Of a DNA stretch of 35,814 bases, positions 12,582 through 20,645 are shown in pieces. This DNA is from a virus. The notes beneath the pieces are model-generated. The model made no database searches, was not told the DNA's origin, and saw nothing but the letters and a program-made list of their open reading frames with translations. Every line of letters begins with the position of its first letter. Positions within the stretch are counted from its first letter, which is position 1. The stretch is taken from IMG/VR virus record IMGVR_UViG_3300048591_000615, positions 1 through 35,814 of that record; one strand, 5' to 3'. The position numbers and the translations under genes were made by a program.

Positions 12582-13038
12582 AAAGTCACGGCATAAGGCT
12601 GCGAGGCGCAAGCAAATGTCGTCACTCCAGTCCAGAGGAGCTTTGGCTCCGCCGCAAACGAGCGCATTGATCGCACAACGCAACACATCGATTTATGCCG
12701 GTCCGCTGCCTCATCCTGACATAATAGCTGGTTTCGAGTCCATCCAACCCGGGGCAGCGGATAGAATTATTTCCATGGCGGAAAATGAGGCCAAGCAGCG
12801 CCATCAGATAGAAACCAAAGAACAAGAACGAATAGTCAGCATTTCGACCACCGAGAATAAGCGAGTTCTGCGCGGCCAGATTTTCTCGTTTTCAATTGTT
12901 GTGATCGGCTTTGGTGGCGGCATTTTCCTCATCGCCATCGGGCGCGACACAGCCGGATTTACCTCATTGGTTTCTGCGTTGGCAACATTGGTTACTGCGT
13001 TTATCATCGGGAAAGTCGCAGGCAATAAATCCTCGTAA
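12574..13038 (+). CDS. DUF2335-like membrane protein
   Basis: 154 aa from ATG at 12574. Basic N-terminus, then the family-like block GPLPHPDIIAGFESIQPGAA, a helical ENEAKQRHQIE segment and two C-terminal membrane segments (about 107-124 and 128-146 region, FSIVVIGFGGGIFLIAIG and VSALATLVTAFIIGKV). DUF2335 proteins are common in temperate phages and genomic islands. Roles in exclusion or membrane sensing are guesses. Overlap with the 70-aa gene implies joint expression. Confidence 0.78.
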   Translation: MSKKSRHKAARRKQMSSLQSRGALAPPQTSALIAQRNTSIYAGPLPHPDIIAGFESIQPGAADRIISMAENEAKQRHQIETKEQERIVSISTTENKRVLRGQIFSFSIVVIGFGGGIFLIAIGRDTAGFTSLVSALATLVTAFIIGKVAGNKSS

Positions 13039-13096
13039 TTGCATCTAATACCCAGTTAATCTTTGACAGCCGTAACCACCCTGACATTCTGAATGG

Positions 13097-13483
13097 ATGA
13101 TTCGAAATATCGTCATCCCGCTCGACCCCTTTGCTAAAGGCCGCCCCCGCTTTGGCAAGGGGTTTACCTACACTCCGGCGAAAACCAGAAAGCAGGAGCG
13201 CGATTTAATCGCTCAGATTCGACTTCGCTGGCAGGATGAACCCTGGACGGGAGCGCTTGCTGTCGCGGTGCGTTTCACGGTGAAAAGACCGAAGAGCGTG
13301 AAGGTGAAAAAAAGGCCGTGGCCCGCGGTAAAGCCGGATGTCGATAACATGGTCAAGAGCCTCTTTGACTGCTCCAATGGAATCATCTGGGACGACGATG
13401 CCCAGGTTGTCAGCCTCAACGCAGAAAAGACTTACGGCAAGGACGGGGAGATTTGGCTTTGTGTGGCGCGGTATGAGGGCTAG
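13097..13483 (+). CDS. rusA: RusA-family Holliday junction resolvase
   Basis: 128 aa. The family marks are visible: KGRPRF near the N-terminus, YTPAKTR, the acidic KPDVDNMVKSLFDCSNG and WDDDAQVVSLNAEKTYG. The aspartates at about 80, 82 and 100-102 correspond to the metal-binding site. It resolves branched DNA during replication, recombination or before packaging. Its position on the plus strand among lysogeny-side genes, away from recT, is unusual. A strong intrinsic terminator follows. Confidence 0.88.
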   Translation: MIRNIVIPLDPFAKGRPRFGKGFTYTPAKTRKQERDLIAQIRLRWQDEPWTGALAVAVRFTVKRPKSVKVKKRPWPAVKPDVDNMVKSLFDCSNGIIWDDDAQVVSLNAEKTYGKDGEIWLCVARYEG

Positions 13484-13539
13484 ATGTCACTTCATGACAT
13501 AGTCAATCACGTTTAAAACTGTTTCTCTCCTTGATACAG

Positions 13540-13567
13540 CCGCAGCTTGGGGATTCTCAGGCTGCGG
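13540..13567 (+). terminator. Intrinsic terminator after rusA
   Basis: CCGCAGCTTG (13540-13549) pairs with CAGGCTGCGG (13558-13567) in a 10-bp stem with one G-U pair and an 8-nt loop, followed by TTATTCTTAAG. It separates rusA from the toxin-antitoxin pair. Confidence 0.75.
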
Positions 13568-13575
13568 TTATTCTT

Positions 13576-13603
13576 AAGTATTTCAGCTTGTTATAAAATA
13601 CTT
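13576..13603 (+). promoter_or_regulatory. Promoter with palindromic operator before the toxin gene
   Basis: AAGTATTT (13576-13583) and AAATACTT (13596-13603) form a perfect 8-bp inverted repeat around TATAAA (13592-13597), with TTATTC 18 bp upstream as -35. This is the expected form of an operator for self-regulation by an antitoxin. Confidence 0.65.
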
Positions 13604-13678
13604 CATTTTTATCTCATTTAAATGCTAAAGTTATTCCTGCAAGTGCCGATAAGTCTTTTATCAGGGGGGCGCGGCACG

Positions 13679-13933
13679 ATGTACAAGGTGACGATTTCAA
13701 AACAAGCGGTGAAGCAGTTCAGCAAAATCGCTACGGCTTATCAGGGTGCGATTCGGGAAGCGATTGACGGACTAGCGGAAGACCCACGGCCAGATGGCTG
13801 TAAAAAAATGAAGGGATGCGACGAGACGTATCGAATCAAAGTCGGGAAGAAGTATCGAGTGATTTACATAATTGACGATGGTGCTCTATTGGTCGAGGTG
13901 ATTGAAGCCGGAACCAGGGGCAGCGTCTACTAA
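13679..13933 (+). CDS. RelE/ParE-family toxin
   Basis: 84 aa from ATG at 13679, with GGGGGG upstream; an earlier in-frame start would lie in the control region. The pattern MYKVTISKQAVKQFSKI ... YRIKVGKKYRVIYIIDDG ... VEVIEAGTRGSVY is that of RelE/ParE toxins: N-terminal helices, then a beta-sheet with the basic K-x-x-YRVIY core. RelE types cut mRNA at the ribosome and ParE types poison gyrase; the sequence does not decide between them. The toxin gene precedes the antitoxin gene, the less common order. Confidence 0.85.
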   Translation: MYKVTISKQAVKQFSKIATAYQGAIREAIDGLAEDPRPDGCKKMKGCDETYRIKVGKKYRVIYIIDDGALLVEVIEAGTRGSVY

Positions 13934-13945
13934 GTGAGGTGAAAG

Positions 13946-14242
13946 ATGGGACGGCCAAAAATGAACGAAGCAAAAAAGAAAATTTCTCTCAATGTGTCGC
14001 TCAGTCCTCAGATCATGGAAGTTCTGAATCGCGTTGAAAACAAGTCCAGCATGGTTGACCGTTGCGTCGGAATCGCCAGCGGTGTCAGCGAAGTTTTCAA
14101 GGCTTTACGCGATAAGACCATGACCCTTGAAGACGCGCTGGAAGAGCTTGAGGACTTTGCGAGTATTTACGAGGCGCAATTCGAAGAAAGCTTTCCCATT
14201 GCGATCCTCGAAAAGCGGGATATCCGCAAAACCGGGAGTTAA
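13946..14242 (+). CDS. Ribbon-helix-helix antitoxin partner
   Basis: 98 aa, 12 bp after the toxin, with GAGGTGA before the ATG. Residues about 11-40 (KKISLNVSLSPQIMEVLNRV, then ENKSSMVDRC) look like a CopG/ribbon-helix-helix DNA-binding domain. The acidic C-terminal half (LEDALEELEDFASIYEAQFEE) would wrap the toxin. It probably binds the palindrome at 13576-13603 for autoregulation. The pair may stabilise the prophage or limit other phages. Confidence 0.72.
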   Translation: MGRPKMNEAKKKISLNVSLSPQIMEVLNRVENKSSMVDRCVGIASGVSEVFKALRDKTMTLEDALEELEDFASIYEAQFEESFPIAILEKRDIRKTGS

Positions 14243-14249
14243 GAAACAC

Positions 14250-14289
14250 CCGCCCCCTGATGCCCAGGTTGCAAGCCTGGAGAGGGCGG
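14250..14289. terminator. Bidirectional terminator between convergent operons
   Basis: Outer stem CCGCCC (14250-14255)/GGGCGG (14284-14289) and inner stem CCAGG (14264-14268)/CCTGG (14276-14280) form a long interrupted hairpin between the antitoxin gene and the end of the late operon. Short T-rich tracts follow on both strands. Confidence 0.6.
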
Positions 14290-14349
14290 CTCGCTTGTTT
14301 AAGGCGACGGCTGGAAACTGGAGGGTAGCGCTGCGCTAGCTACATTGTA

Positions 14350-14841
14350 CTACCCGGCGTTGGTAAACTGAAAATGCTGAGGGTCTTTTCTCTTCCAATC
14401 TCCGCCCCAGACCCACCCGTGATCTCTCCAGACACCAACAAACTCATCCGACCAGGTAGACTCACTGCCTAAAGGCATCGCAGAAGCGTTAAAATCAAGC
14501 GCTATTGCGTAAGAGTGCAGGGAAGGCTTGGAGGTGCTGCCCCTCTGGTAACGAGGATTAAAACAGCCGTCAAACGTCTTTAACTCAGAGTGCAGGCCAG
14601 CCTTAATCAAAGCTCTAAAGGTGTCGTTAAGTGGAGCCACGATGTCGGAATTTACAAAAAGAGTCGTCATCGAACGGCCATTGATCGAGTTGGTCAAAGC
14701 AAGCTCTTTCGGTAACGCCAAAGGCACCAAAAACTTAAAACCCATCGGCCACTCCAAGCGACCTGAGCGAGTGACTTCGATTTTACCGTACCGCTGCACG
14801 AGATCGTCTAAAGTCTTAGCCTGCCAATAGGGGGTTTTCAT
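14350..14841 (-). CDS. Endolysin, M15-type peptidase
   Basis: 163 aa. Zinc-peptidase M15 (D-Ala-D-Ala carboxypeptidase / L-Ala-D-Glu endopeptidase) motifs are present: SLHSYAIALDFN with His109 and Asp116, then WGGDW and DPQHFQF with His156. It cuts peptidoglycan cross-links to release virions. It has no signal peptide, so it needs a holin. The ATG overlaps the upstream stop as ATGA. It is the last gene of the late operon. Confidence 0.88.
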   Translation of the reverse strand: MKTPYWQAKTLDDLVQRYGKIEVTRSGRLEWPMGFKFLVPLALPKELALTNSINGRSMTTLFVNSDIVAPLNDTFRALIKAGLHSELKTFDGCFNPRYQRGSTSKPSLHSYAIALDFNASAMPLGSESTWSDEFVGVWRDHGWVWGGDWKRKDPQHFQFTNAG

Positions 14842-15014
14842 TTCTCAGGCACCCCTTCCCAAGCCTGGCGAAAGGCCTCAGCAACCGCATCATCAAACTT
14901 GTTTTCTGTGTGGGAACTCCACTCTTTAAGGCCAGCGATGATCACATTGGCAAAAAACTTTGCCCCGAGCTTTCCGACAAGACTCCAAAAGATCCCCATG
15001 AGCGCTACTTGCAT
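14838..15014 (-). CDS. Small lysis-cassette protein
   Basis: 58 aa from ATG at 15014, with AAAGGGGA upstream. A hydrophobic/amphipathic N-terminal segment (about 3-28, VALMGIFWSLVGKLG and FFANVIIAGL) is followed by a charged helix. Its stop overlaps the endolysin start as ATGA. Position and shape suggest a holin-like or endolysin-accessory protein. Not identified by family. Confidence 0.6.
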   Translation of the reverse strand: MQVALMGIFWSLVGKLGAKFFANVIIAGLKEWSSHTENKFDDAVAEAFRQAWEGVPEK

Positions 15015-15204
15015 GTGTTCCCCTTTGCTCTAAAGCCCTGATTTTTGAAAAAGCACGATTTAAATCTGTGCGAAGCTTCAAAAGCCATCGAGCAGCCCAA
15101 ACTCCACTCGACAGCAATGAGCCCGCCAGCAATAGCAAAACGCCAGCCACTACCTGCTTTGCGACCTCATCCAAGGCCAGCCTTCTTTCGCGCCATCCGG
15201 GCAA
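14926..15204 (-). CDS. Membrane protein of the lysis cassette (holin or i-spanin-like)
   Basis: 92 aa. One membrane segment (about 18-38, VVAGVLLLLAGSLLSSGVWA) then a basic coiled-coil-like stretch (RTDLNRAFSKIRALEQRG). It overlaps the scaffold gene by 38 bp and the 58-aa gene by 89 bp. An N-in, single-pass form with periplasmic coiled coil would suit an inner spanin. A holin is the alternative. Start choice is uncertain; an in-frame TTG near residue 11 is possible. Confidence 0.55.
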   Translation of the reverse strand: MPGWRERRLALDEVAKQVVAGVLLLLAGSLLSSGVWAARWLLKLRTDLNRAFSKIRALEQRGTHASSAHGDLLESCRKARGKVFCQCDHRWP

Positions 15205-16069
15205 GCTCAGCCGGGCTGATAAAAACCCTTTCCTCTCTGCTGCTCGGGGCCTGAGTAATCGGGGTCTGAGGTCTGTGCCGCATCGGGTTTTTGATCTGGC
15301 TTAGGTCGTATTCCCTAATCTTCGCCACAATGTCATCACCGAGATACTTCACCAGCTGCTCGCCAGTCATCGCCGGAAGGTAGCTTTTCACCGGGGCGTT
15401 GTAGCGCTCCATAGCCGAGGCCACCAACTCATCGGTAGAAGGCTCGTAACCATGAGTCCGGTAGCTGTCGAGAATGTTGGCCATCAAAGCCACCGTCGTC
15501 GCGTCTTTAGGAAGGTTGGAGGTTTCGATGGCCTTAGAAATCATGTTGGAATAATGGGTTTTGTATTGCTCTACTTTTTGAGCAACCTCGGCCTCCTTTT
15601 CCTGCTGTGCTCTGGTCTTTTTCTCGTTCTCGTATTCCTCAACCTTTCTTTCCACTTCCTCCAGCTTCAATTGCTCCGGGCTTTTCTTGGAGTTTTGAAT
15701 CTTCTCCCAGATAAGCTGCTCGGCAAACTCGTGCAGTCCCTCGGCACCCATGGTCTGCTCTAAAAGGCGACGGTCTCGCGACTGCAACGCATCGATGATT
15801 TGCTTGGCCTGCGTCACCTGCTGGGCTGCCTCATTGCGCATCCGGCTGGCCTCTTCAAAACGACGCTCCGCAGCTGCCCGCTTTTGAAGCTCCCTTTTGG
15901 CCTCGCTGTATTTCATCTTGCGCTCAACCCCATCGACAATGAAGACATCTTCAAAGTCAGACACCCCGGAGCCTTCCGACTTGGCAGGGGCTTCGGCAGG
16001 AGATGCCGATGATGGTGTTTGCGTGGTCTGTGGGGCGGGTGCTGCCGCCGTCGCTGTCATCTCGCTCAT
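15167..16069 (-). CDS. Scaffolding protein
   Basis: 300 aa. Ala/Pro/Ser-rich N-terminus, then EDVFIVDGVERKMKYSEAKR and a long charged coiled coil (about 60-185), ending in a basic ARMARKKAGLG tail. This is the plan of P22/podovirus scaffolds: coiled-coil body with a basic C-terminal capsid-binding end. It directs procapsid assembly and would leave before maturation. It follows portal through an ATGA overlap but is about 15-20 kb of map distance from the major capsid gene, an unusual split. Confidence 0.75.
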   Translation of the reverse strand: MSEMTATAAAPAPQTTQTPSSASPAEAPAKSEGSGVSDFEDVFIVDGVERKMKYSEAKRELQKRAAAERRFEEASRMRNEAAQQVTQAKQIIDALQSRDRRLLEQTMGAEGLHEFAEQLIWEKIQNSKKSPEQLKLEEVERKVEEYENEKKTRAQQEKEAEVAQKVEQYKTHYSNMISKAIETSNLPKDATTVALMANILDSYRTHGYEPSTDELVASAMERYNAPVKSYLPAMTGEQLVKYLGDDIVAKIREYDLSQIKNPMRHRPQTPITQAPSSREERVFISPAELARMARKKAGLG

Positions 16070-18144
16070 AGTTGACCTCCAGAAGTAAATTCAACATCCC
16101 CGGCATTCACCGGTGAAAACTTTTCACCCGTTAATGGATTGGTAGGCATCGACGGCATAAACGGCATGGCCTCTTGCAACCCTTCGGCTCCCGCAGCAGC
16201 TTGCATCTGGCCTTCAGCTGGTGCCCCTGGAGGCTGCATTGGCCCCCCCTGTGGAGGCTGGCCCTGTGGCCCACCTGGAGGCATCATCTGCGCCGACTGC
16301 GGCATAGGCTCGCCTAGAAGCATCAAAAGATCTGGGTTGCTGACCGCCAAAGTCTTCCATTTGTCTAAATGGTCTTGGATATGCGCCAAAGCAACCTGCA
16401 CGATTTGCGGGTTTTCTCGCGCCTCTGGCGAATCAAGCAAAGTTAAATGCTCAGGGATATGTTTTGAGTGGCGATCTGTGACCAAGGCCTGCGGGCTCGT
16501 GCCCTCGCGCATTTTCTCGTTTTCTGTCCTGATGTTTAAAATCTGACTCATCGGAGCTTCTGTCATCGTGTCAAGCTGGCCCGTTTTCACCATGGAAAGG
16601 TATTGGTCAGCATTCACCGAGCCGTGCTGAAGCAAATTATCTGCAAGCGTCATCTTGCCCGAGGTCGTCTTGGAGATGGCAGAAATGCGCTTCACCCGAA
16701 CCTTAGTGATCCGGCTGATGTCGCTTCCTTTAAATTGCTTCAGATAAGAGCGATTGGCTTTGCCGGTGATTTGCGCGATCCTGGGCGTGGTCGCATAGTC
16801 TTGCAAAATCTGAATCGTGCCGGTGCCTGCGTCTTCATTGAAAAACTCCCATTCTCTCTGAAAGCCGGAAGCAAACTGAATGGCCTGGGAAGCAAGAAGA
16901 GCCATGGCAGCACCCGAGGCACCCTGAAGCTGGCCCTGTGGGTTGCCGCGAACAACAGAATTGAGCCCCGAAATCTGCTCGGCAAACTGCACCAGCTGAT
17001 TAACCCAGTTAAAGATCTCAGGAGCGGTCTGGGTGAGTTGAATCGGGATGGGTGGGCCAACCTTGGGGTCGAATTCAACCGAAGCCAAGCCGTCAGCAAG
17101 CTGCTTATAGCTGATGTCATGACCCTTCGGCATACCGATCAGTTGCGTGCCGAAAGCCACCTGATTGGACAAAATCGTGCTCGCTAAAACGTTTATCCCG
17201 TCTTGAATGCCCATGATGTCAAAGCCCGGCGTGTAGCCGTAAGGCGTGCCCTCGATGTTGTAAGGTTGGAAGGTAAAAACCGGAGCCTTGCGATATGGCA
17301 GGGGCCCGTCATAGATCACATCGCCACCCGGTAAAATCGTAACCATACGCCCCTCGGGCACGGCCGGGGTTTTCTCGTGGTAAAAATCCCAGACCGGGAT
17401 CAAGTCGTTTTCGTCTTCTTTGTTTGCACTAAAAGTGTACTTTTCAATCTCTGCCGATTTGCGGCTTACCTTTTCAATTTCGTCGGCAAGCTCTGGGAGC
17501 TGAGCCACCAGGTCATAGCGGTTTTCCTGACGCTTGACGATTTTCCAGTGAGTCTCCTGGCTGGTTGAGTCGGGATCTAACACCACCTCAAGCGGAGTTT
17601 TGCCGGAAAGACGTAAATCACCCTCATACACCGGAAGTCCGGTTTGATTGTCTACACCGTATTTTCTACCTGCCTGCACGTCCCACTCTTGGAGCAAATA
17701 GCCGGTGCCTAGATATAGGGAATACTCCCCGCAGCGCACCAGATGCCGCTCCATTCTTTTCTCGGTCTGGTAGTTTTCTAAAAGCCCCTCAGCCAGAATC
17801 GACTGCGCCTGGGATTCTGAGTCGGTGTTTTCAGCCATCGCCTCATATGCAGCGCGGTCGGAGGTCATCAGCACCAAAAGATGCTGCAAAAGATTACGGT
17901 ACTGATTGATGTTGATGTTGAAGCGCTCGCCCTGCTCGCCGCCTCTGGTGATGGCTCCAGACCGGAAATTTAGTCCCGTCGAGTTTTCCCGCTGATTCAT
18001 GCCGTAGTACATGGCGTGGCTTTTTTTCAGCAGCCCGAAATATCCAGAATCGTCGATCATGCGAAAGTACCGCTGCACCTTCGCATAAATTTCTTTGCCA
18101 ATCTCATCAGCTGGCTTTAGTGCAAAATACTCGTTTAAGCTCAT
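16066..18144 (-). CDS. Portal protein
   Basis: 692 aa, in the size range of P22-type portals (about 700). Landmarks are ERFNININQYRNLLQHLLVL near 75-95, the ASGAAMALLASQAIQFASGF helix near 415-435, and a Pro/Gln/Met-rich C-terminus (MMPPGGPQGQPPQGGPMQPP) like portal barrels of podoviruses. The dodecameric ring forms the head entry for DNA and the tail attachment site. It lies directly after terL. Confidence 0.88.
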   Translation of the reverse strand: MSLNEYFALKPADEIGKEIYAKVQRYFRMIDDSGYFGLLKKSHAMYYGMNQRENSTGLNFRSGAITRGGEQGERFNININQYRNLLQHLLVLMTSDRAAYEAMAENTDSESQAQSILAEGLLENYQTEKRMERHLVRCGEYSLYLGTGYLLQEWDVQAGRKYGVDNQTGLPVYEGDLRLSGKTPLEVVLDPDSTSQETHWKIVKRQENRYDLVAQLPELADEIEKVSRKSAEIEKYTFSANKEDENDLIPVWDFYHEKTPAVPEGRMVTILPGGDVIYDGPLPYRKAPVFTFQPYNIEGTPYGYTPGFDIMGIQDGINVLASTILSNQVAFGTQLIGMPKGHDISYKQLADGLASVEFDPKVGPPIPIQLTQTAPEIFNWVNQLVQFAEQISGLNSVVRGNPQGQLQGASGAAMALLASQAIQFASGFQREWEFFNEDAGTGTIQILQDYATTPRIAQITGKANRSYLKQFKGSDISRITKVRVKRISAISKTTSGKMTLADNLLQHGSVNADQYLSMVKTGQLDTMTEAPMSQILNIRTENEKMREGTSPQALVTDRHSKHIPEHLTLLDSPEARENPQIVQVALAHIQDHLDKWKTLAVSNPDLLMLLGEPMPQSAQMMPPGGPQGQPPQGGPMQPPGAPAEGQMQAAAGAEGLQEAMPFMPSMPTNPLTGEKFSPVNAGDVEFTSGGQL

Positions 18145-18160
18145 TTTGGGCCCTCCTGGC

Positions 18161-19624
18161 CTACCGGTTGAAAATCTTCCTTAAAGAATCCGCTCCGGTT
18201 TGCCGTCCATGGCGTGCCGAAACGTAATGGTTAAATGTTGCCCCGTAGTTTTCCGGCCACGGGTTCGCGCTTCTGTTGATGTGACGCAGGAAATAAATCA
18301 AGGCAGCGAGCAAATCGTAATGTCCGTGATTCTCCGTGCGAGCAAAGGCCCGGCGTTGCCGGTTCCACACCGCATACCGACACTGCGCAATCGTGTTCAC
18401 ACAACGCGGCTGAATGACCAGCTTGTCTTGGGTAATATCGACCCGGACGGTGTTCACCTGGGCCTCGATCTCATCCTTGGTCACCTGCTGGACTATAAGG
18501 CCATGCTCGCCAAGCTCGTTAAGCACAATAAGATCGCCATCAGCAAAACGCAGATAAGTTTTAACCTCACCCCAAAGCTCTCTTTCTTTTGCCAGCACAA
18601 GCTCAGAGAACTTTTTGGCGTTCATCTCCTGACGACGAAAATCAACCAGCAATTCATCCTGAACCACCGCCTTGGCGTTCAGAAAATCCCAGTACCCAAA
18701 GATAACCCCGGTAAAATCAATAAAGCCGGTGTCTATGAACACGTAAGGGAAATAAAACTCCGGGAGCTTCCACTCTTTGACGATTCTCTCGGCTCTTGAA
18801 TCGGTAAACTCCGGCAGCACCGCCCAGTTTTCGTCGATAACAATTTCGGCCTCGAACTCACGCCTAAACGTAGTGGACTTTTCCAAAATCAGAGCCTTGC
18901 CCCACGCAACATCACGTCGCCTGGCTGGGCTGTTCTCCTGGCTAAAGCGCTCCCAATCGACAACGCAGCCCGAGGCATCGGCAAACTCTAAAATCTCTTT
19001 GATTGTGATGCGGTCATTTTCCCAAATGGTCTTATGCACCGCCAGACCGTTGGCCTCACACTCCATGAGCATTTCGGTGTAATAATGATCCGGCGACGAT
19101 GGCGGTGTTCCAGAGCCCACCATGAAGCCGTCGTCATACATCAAAGTCGGCAGCATGATGTCATTGACCAGATAACGCAGGTCGGAAATTACCCCGATTT
19201 CATCAAGCAACGCGTACTTTGCCCGGATACCCCGAAACTTCTCCGCGTGATTGTTTTCCGCAGCGCCAAGCAAAATCTTTGCGCTCCCGGCAAAAGTGAA
19301 AGTGCCATCCTGGGAGTTAAAACGCGGCCGAAGCTGCTTTGGACAATCAGCAGCGAGAGAGCCCATGATCGGAATCACCACAGTCTTCAGGTGTTTTATT
19401 GTCGGTGCCACGTAAGGAATTAAAATCCCGGGCTCGACAATGCAACGCTCCGAAGCAAATGTCAGAAAGCTATGAGTCTTGCCAAATCTCCTGGAGGTTC
19501 TGACAAAACCCTTTTTGTGTCGGCTTTTACGGATTTTTTCGAATAGAGAATAGATAGGCTGCTGGCTCTCGCTCAGCTTCCAACTTAAATTACCCCGCCG
19601 CCAAAGCTCGTGCCTGGCGCTCAT
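18161..19624 (-). CDS. terL: Terminase large subunit
   Basis: 487 aa from ATG at 19624, 10 bp after the upstream stop; a TTG-started extension to 19663 would overlap that gene. ATPase motifs: Walker A TSRRFGKT (about 43-50) and Walker B YALLDEIG (about 137-144, Asp-Glu). Nuclease motifs: VFIDTGF (Asp about 298) and HGHYDLLAAL (Asp about 437). It cuts and pumps DNA into the procapsid. It is followed by portal and scaffold. Confidence 0.92.
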   Translation of the reverse strand: MSARHELWRRGNLSWKLSESQQPIYSLFEKIRKSRHKKGFVRTSRRFGKTHSFLTFASERCIVEPGILIPYVAPTIKHLKTVVIPIMGSLAADCPKQLRPRFNSQDGTFTFAGSAKILLGAAENNHAEKFRGIRAKYALLDEIGVISDLRYLVNDIMLPTLMYDDGFMVGSGTPPSSPDHYYTEMLMECEANGLAVHKTIWENDRITIKEILEFADASGCVVDWERFSQENSPARRRDVAWGKALILEKSTTFRREFEAEIVIDENWAVLPEFTDSRAERIVKEWKLPEFYFPYVFIDTGFIDFTGVIFGYWDFLNAKAVVQDELLVDFRRQEMNAKKFSELVLAKERELWGEVKTYLRFADGDLIVLNELGEHGLIVQQVTKDEIEAQVNTVRVDITQDKLVIQPRCVNTIAQCRYAVWNRQRRAFARTENHGHYDLLAALIYFLRHINRSANPWPENYGATFNHYVSARHGRQTGADSLRKIFNR

Positions 19625-19634
19625 CGGGTCTATT

Positions 19635-19880
19635 TTAAGCGCTGCTCCCAACAGATGCCCCAACGGCTGCGAGTAGTTCCTTGTCGTTGGCTTTTCTTGC
19701 TAATGGGTCTTCTGGCGTAATGTCAGGGATGCCTTCAAGGTTTCTGACGATCCGGCTGCATTGCTCGGCTGCGGCTAAAACACTGGCAAGCTGGTCAATC
19801 GTAAGCTCTTGGCCACGCAACGCCTGGAGCTTTGCAGAAACCCGGTCAACAAACTCTTTCAGGTCTTCTTTAGCTGCCAT
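19635..19880 (-). CDS. Candidate small terminase subunit
   Basis: 81 aa, helical (KEDLKEFVDRVSAKLQALRG, TIDQLASVLAAAEQCSRIV). Its size and position directly before terL, after a membrane protein gene, mirror the T7 order 17.5-18-19, where gene 18 is the small terminase. No HTH is obvious. The 106-aa HTH protein at 180-500 is a competing candidate. Confidence 0.5.
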   Translation of the reverse strand: MAAKEDLKEFVDRVSAKLQALRGQELTIDQLASVLAAAEQCSRIVRNLEGIPDITPEDPLARKANDKELLAAVGASVGSSA

Positions 19881-20166
19881 GGCGAGTCATCCCCAGCCGA
19901 AGGTCGATCACCCCAAGCTTGTCTTTGAACTCAGATTGAGAAGCACGAAGCCCGGCTAGCTCATCCTTAAGCACTTTAATCTCATCGTGAGACCCGGGAT
20001 CTCGCACCTTGCGAGCCGAAACGGCAAGGCCCGCAAGAAACACAAAAAATGCTACGTCCTGATTAGAAATCTCTGGCGATAAAAGAACCCACGACCGCGA
20101 CAAAGCAAAAAGAAGGCAACAAGCCTCAAAAGCCGTCGTATTTTGGAACATCTTTCGAAGTGTCAT
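19870..20166 (-). CDS. Small membrane protein, holin-like
   Basis: 98 aa. Two hydrophobic segments (about 13-30, FEACCLLFALSRSWVLL, and about 36-52, NQDVAFFVFLAGLAVSA) followed by a charged coiled-coil tail (DEIKVLKDELAGLRASQ). A holin fits the position before the terminase genes, as in T7. Whether this or the proteins near the endolysin form the hole is open. Confidence 0.55.
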   Translation of the reverse strand: MTLRKMFQNTTAFEACCLLFALSRSWVLLSPEISNQDVAFFVFLAGLAVSARKVRDPGSHDEIKVLKDELAGLRASQSEFKDKLGVIDLRLGMTRHGS

Positions 20167-20371
20167 TTGCTGCCTGCTCAGTAATTTGGTGCTCTAAGTC
20201 AGAAAGGATGATGCCCTGAAGCTCTTCTTTAGACTTCTGCACCAGGCTTATGCCGCTTTGACTTGCTTGATAGGTCAGGAGACTGAACCCGCCTTCTTTT
20301 CCCTTTACCACCCGAAACACCTTGAACGGTTGCGCCGGATTTACCGATTTTGACGAGTCCTTTTTCGACAT
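20126..20371 (-). CDS. Small late protein, unknown
   Basis: 81 aa. Basic, Ser-rich head, then FKVFRVVKGKEGGFSLLTYQ, which looks like a short beta unit, and an acidic helical tail. It overlaps the gene before it by 143 bp in another frame and the one after by 41 bp. No family is recognised. Confidence 0.45.
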   Translation of the reverse strand: MSKKDSSKSVNPAQPFKVFRVVKGKEGGFSLLTYQASQSGISLVQKSKEELQGIILSDLEHQITEQAANDTSKDVPKYDGF

Positions 20372-20588
20372 CAGTGCTCCGCTCTTCGATCAGTTGAATA
20401 TGGTTGTCCATGGCAGCCACCAGGCTGTTGAGATAGGTGATTGCTTTGTTCATGTTGGTCAAAAACTCAGCGGTGCCTTGGAAGTGGCCGTGATTGAACA
20501 CCCAAAAGACGCAATCCAAGGCCTCACGCCCAGATTTCATGGTTTCTAAAGCGTTCTGCTCATGCGATTTCTGCAATTGAGCCTCCAT
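20229..20588 (-). CDS. Small helical late protein, unknown
   Basis: 119 aa. Residues 1-75 are helical (QNALETMKSGREALDCVFWV, AEFLTNMNKAITYLNSLVAA); the tail is basic (GKGKRRRVQSP, KSKRHKPG). An in-frame TTG at codon 5 has GGAGG ahead of it and may be the true start. The long overlap with the 81-aa frame means that one C-terminus or the other may be shorter than shown, or the overlap is real. Confidence 0.5.
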   Translation of the reverse strand: MEAQLQKSHEQNALETMKSGREALDCVFWVFNHGHFQGTAEFLTNMNKAITYLNSLVAAMDNHIQLIEERSTDVEKGLVKIGKSGATVQGVSGGKGKRRRVQSPDLSSKSKRHKPGAEV

Positions 20589-20614
20589 AGGTTTTAACTA
20601 TTGAATGTGCTCAA

Positions 20615-20644
20615 AGTATCTACAGAAGCTATGGGTGCTGTCAA
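20615..20644 (-). promoter_or_regulatory. Candidate internal promoter before the packaging genes
   Basis: On the minus strand TTGACA (20644-20639), 18-bp spacer, GATACT (20620-20615), in the only sizeable gap between the ejection genes and the terminase block. It could let host polymerase transcribe terminase, portal, scaffold and lysis genes. Confidence 0.5.
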
Positions 20645-20645
20645 G

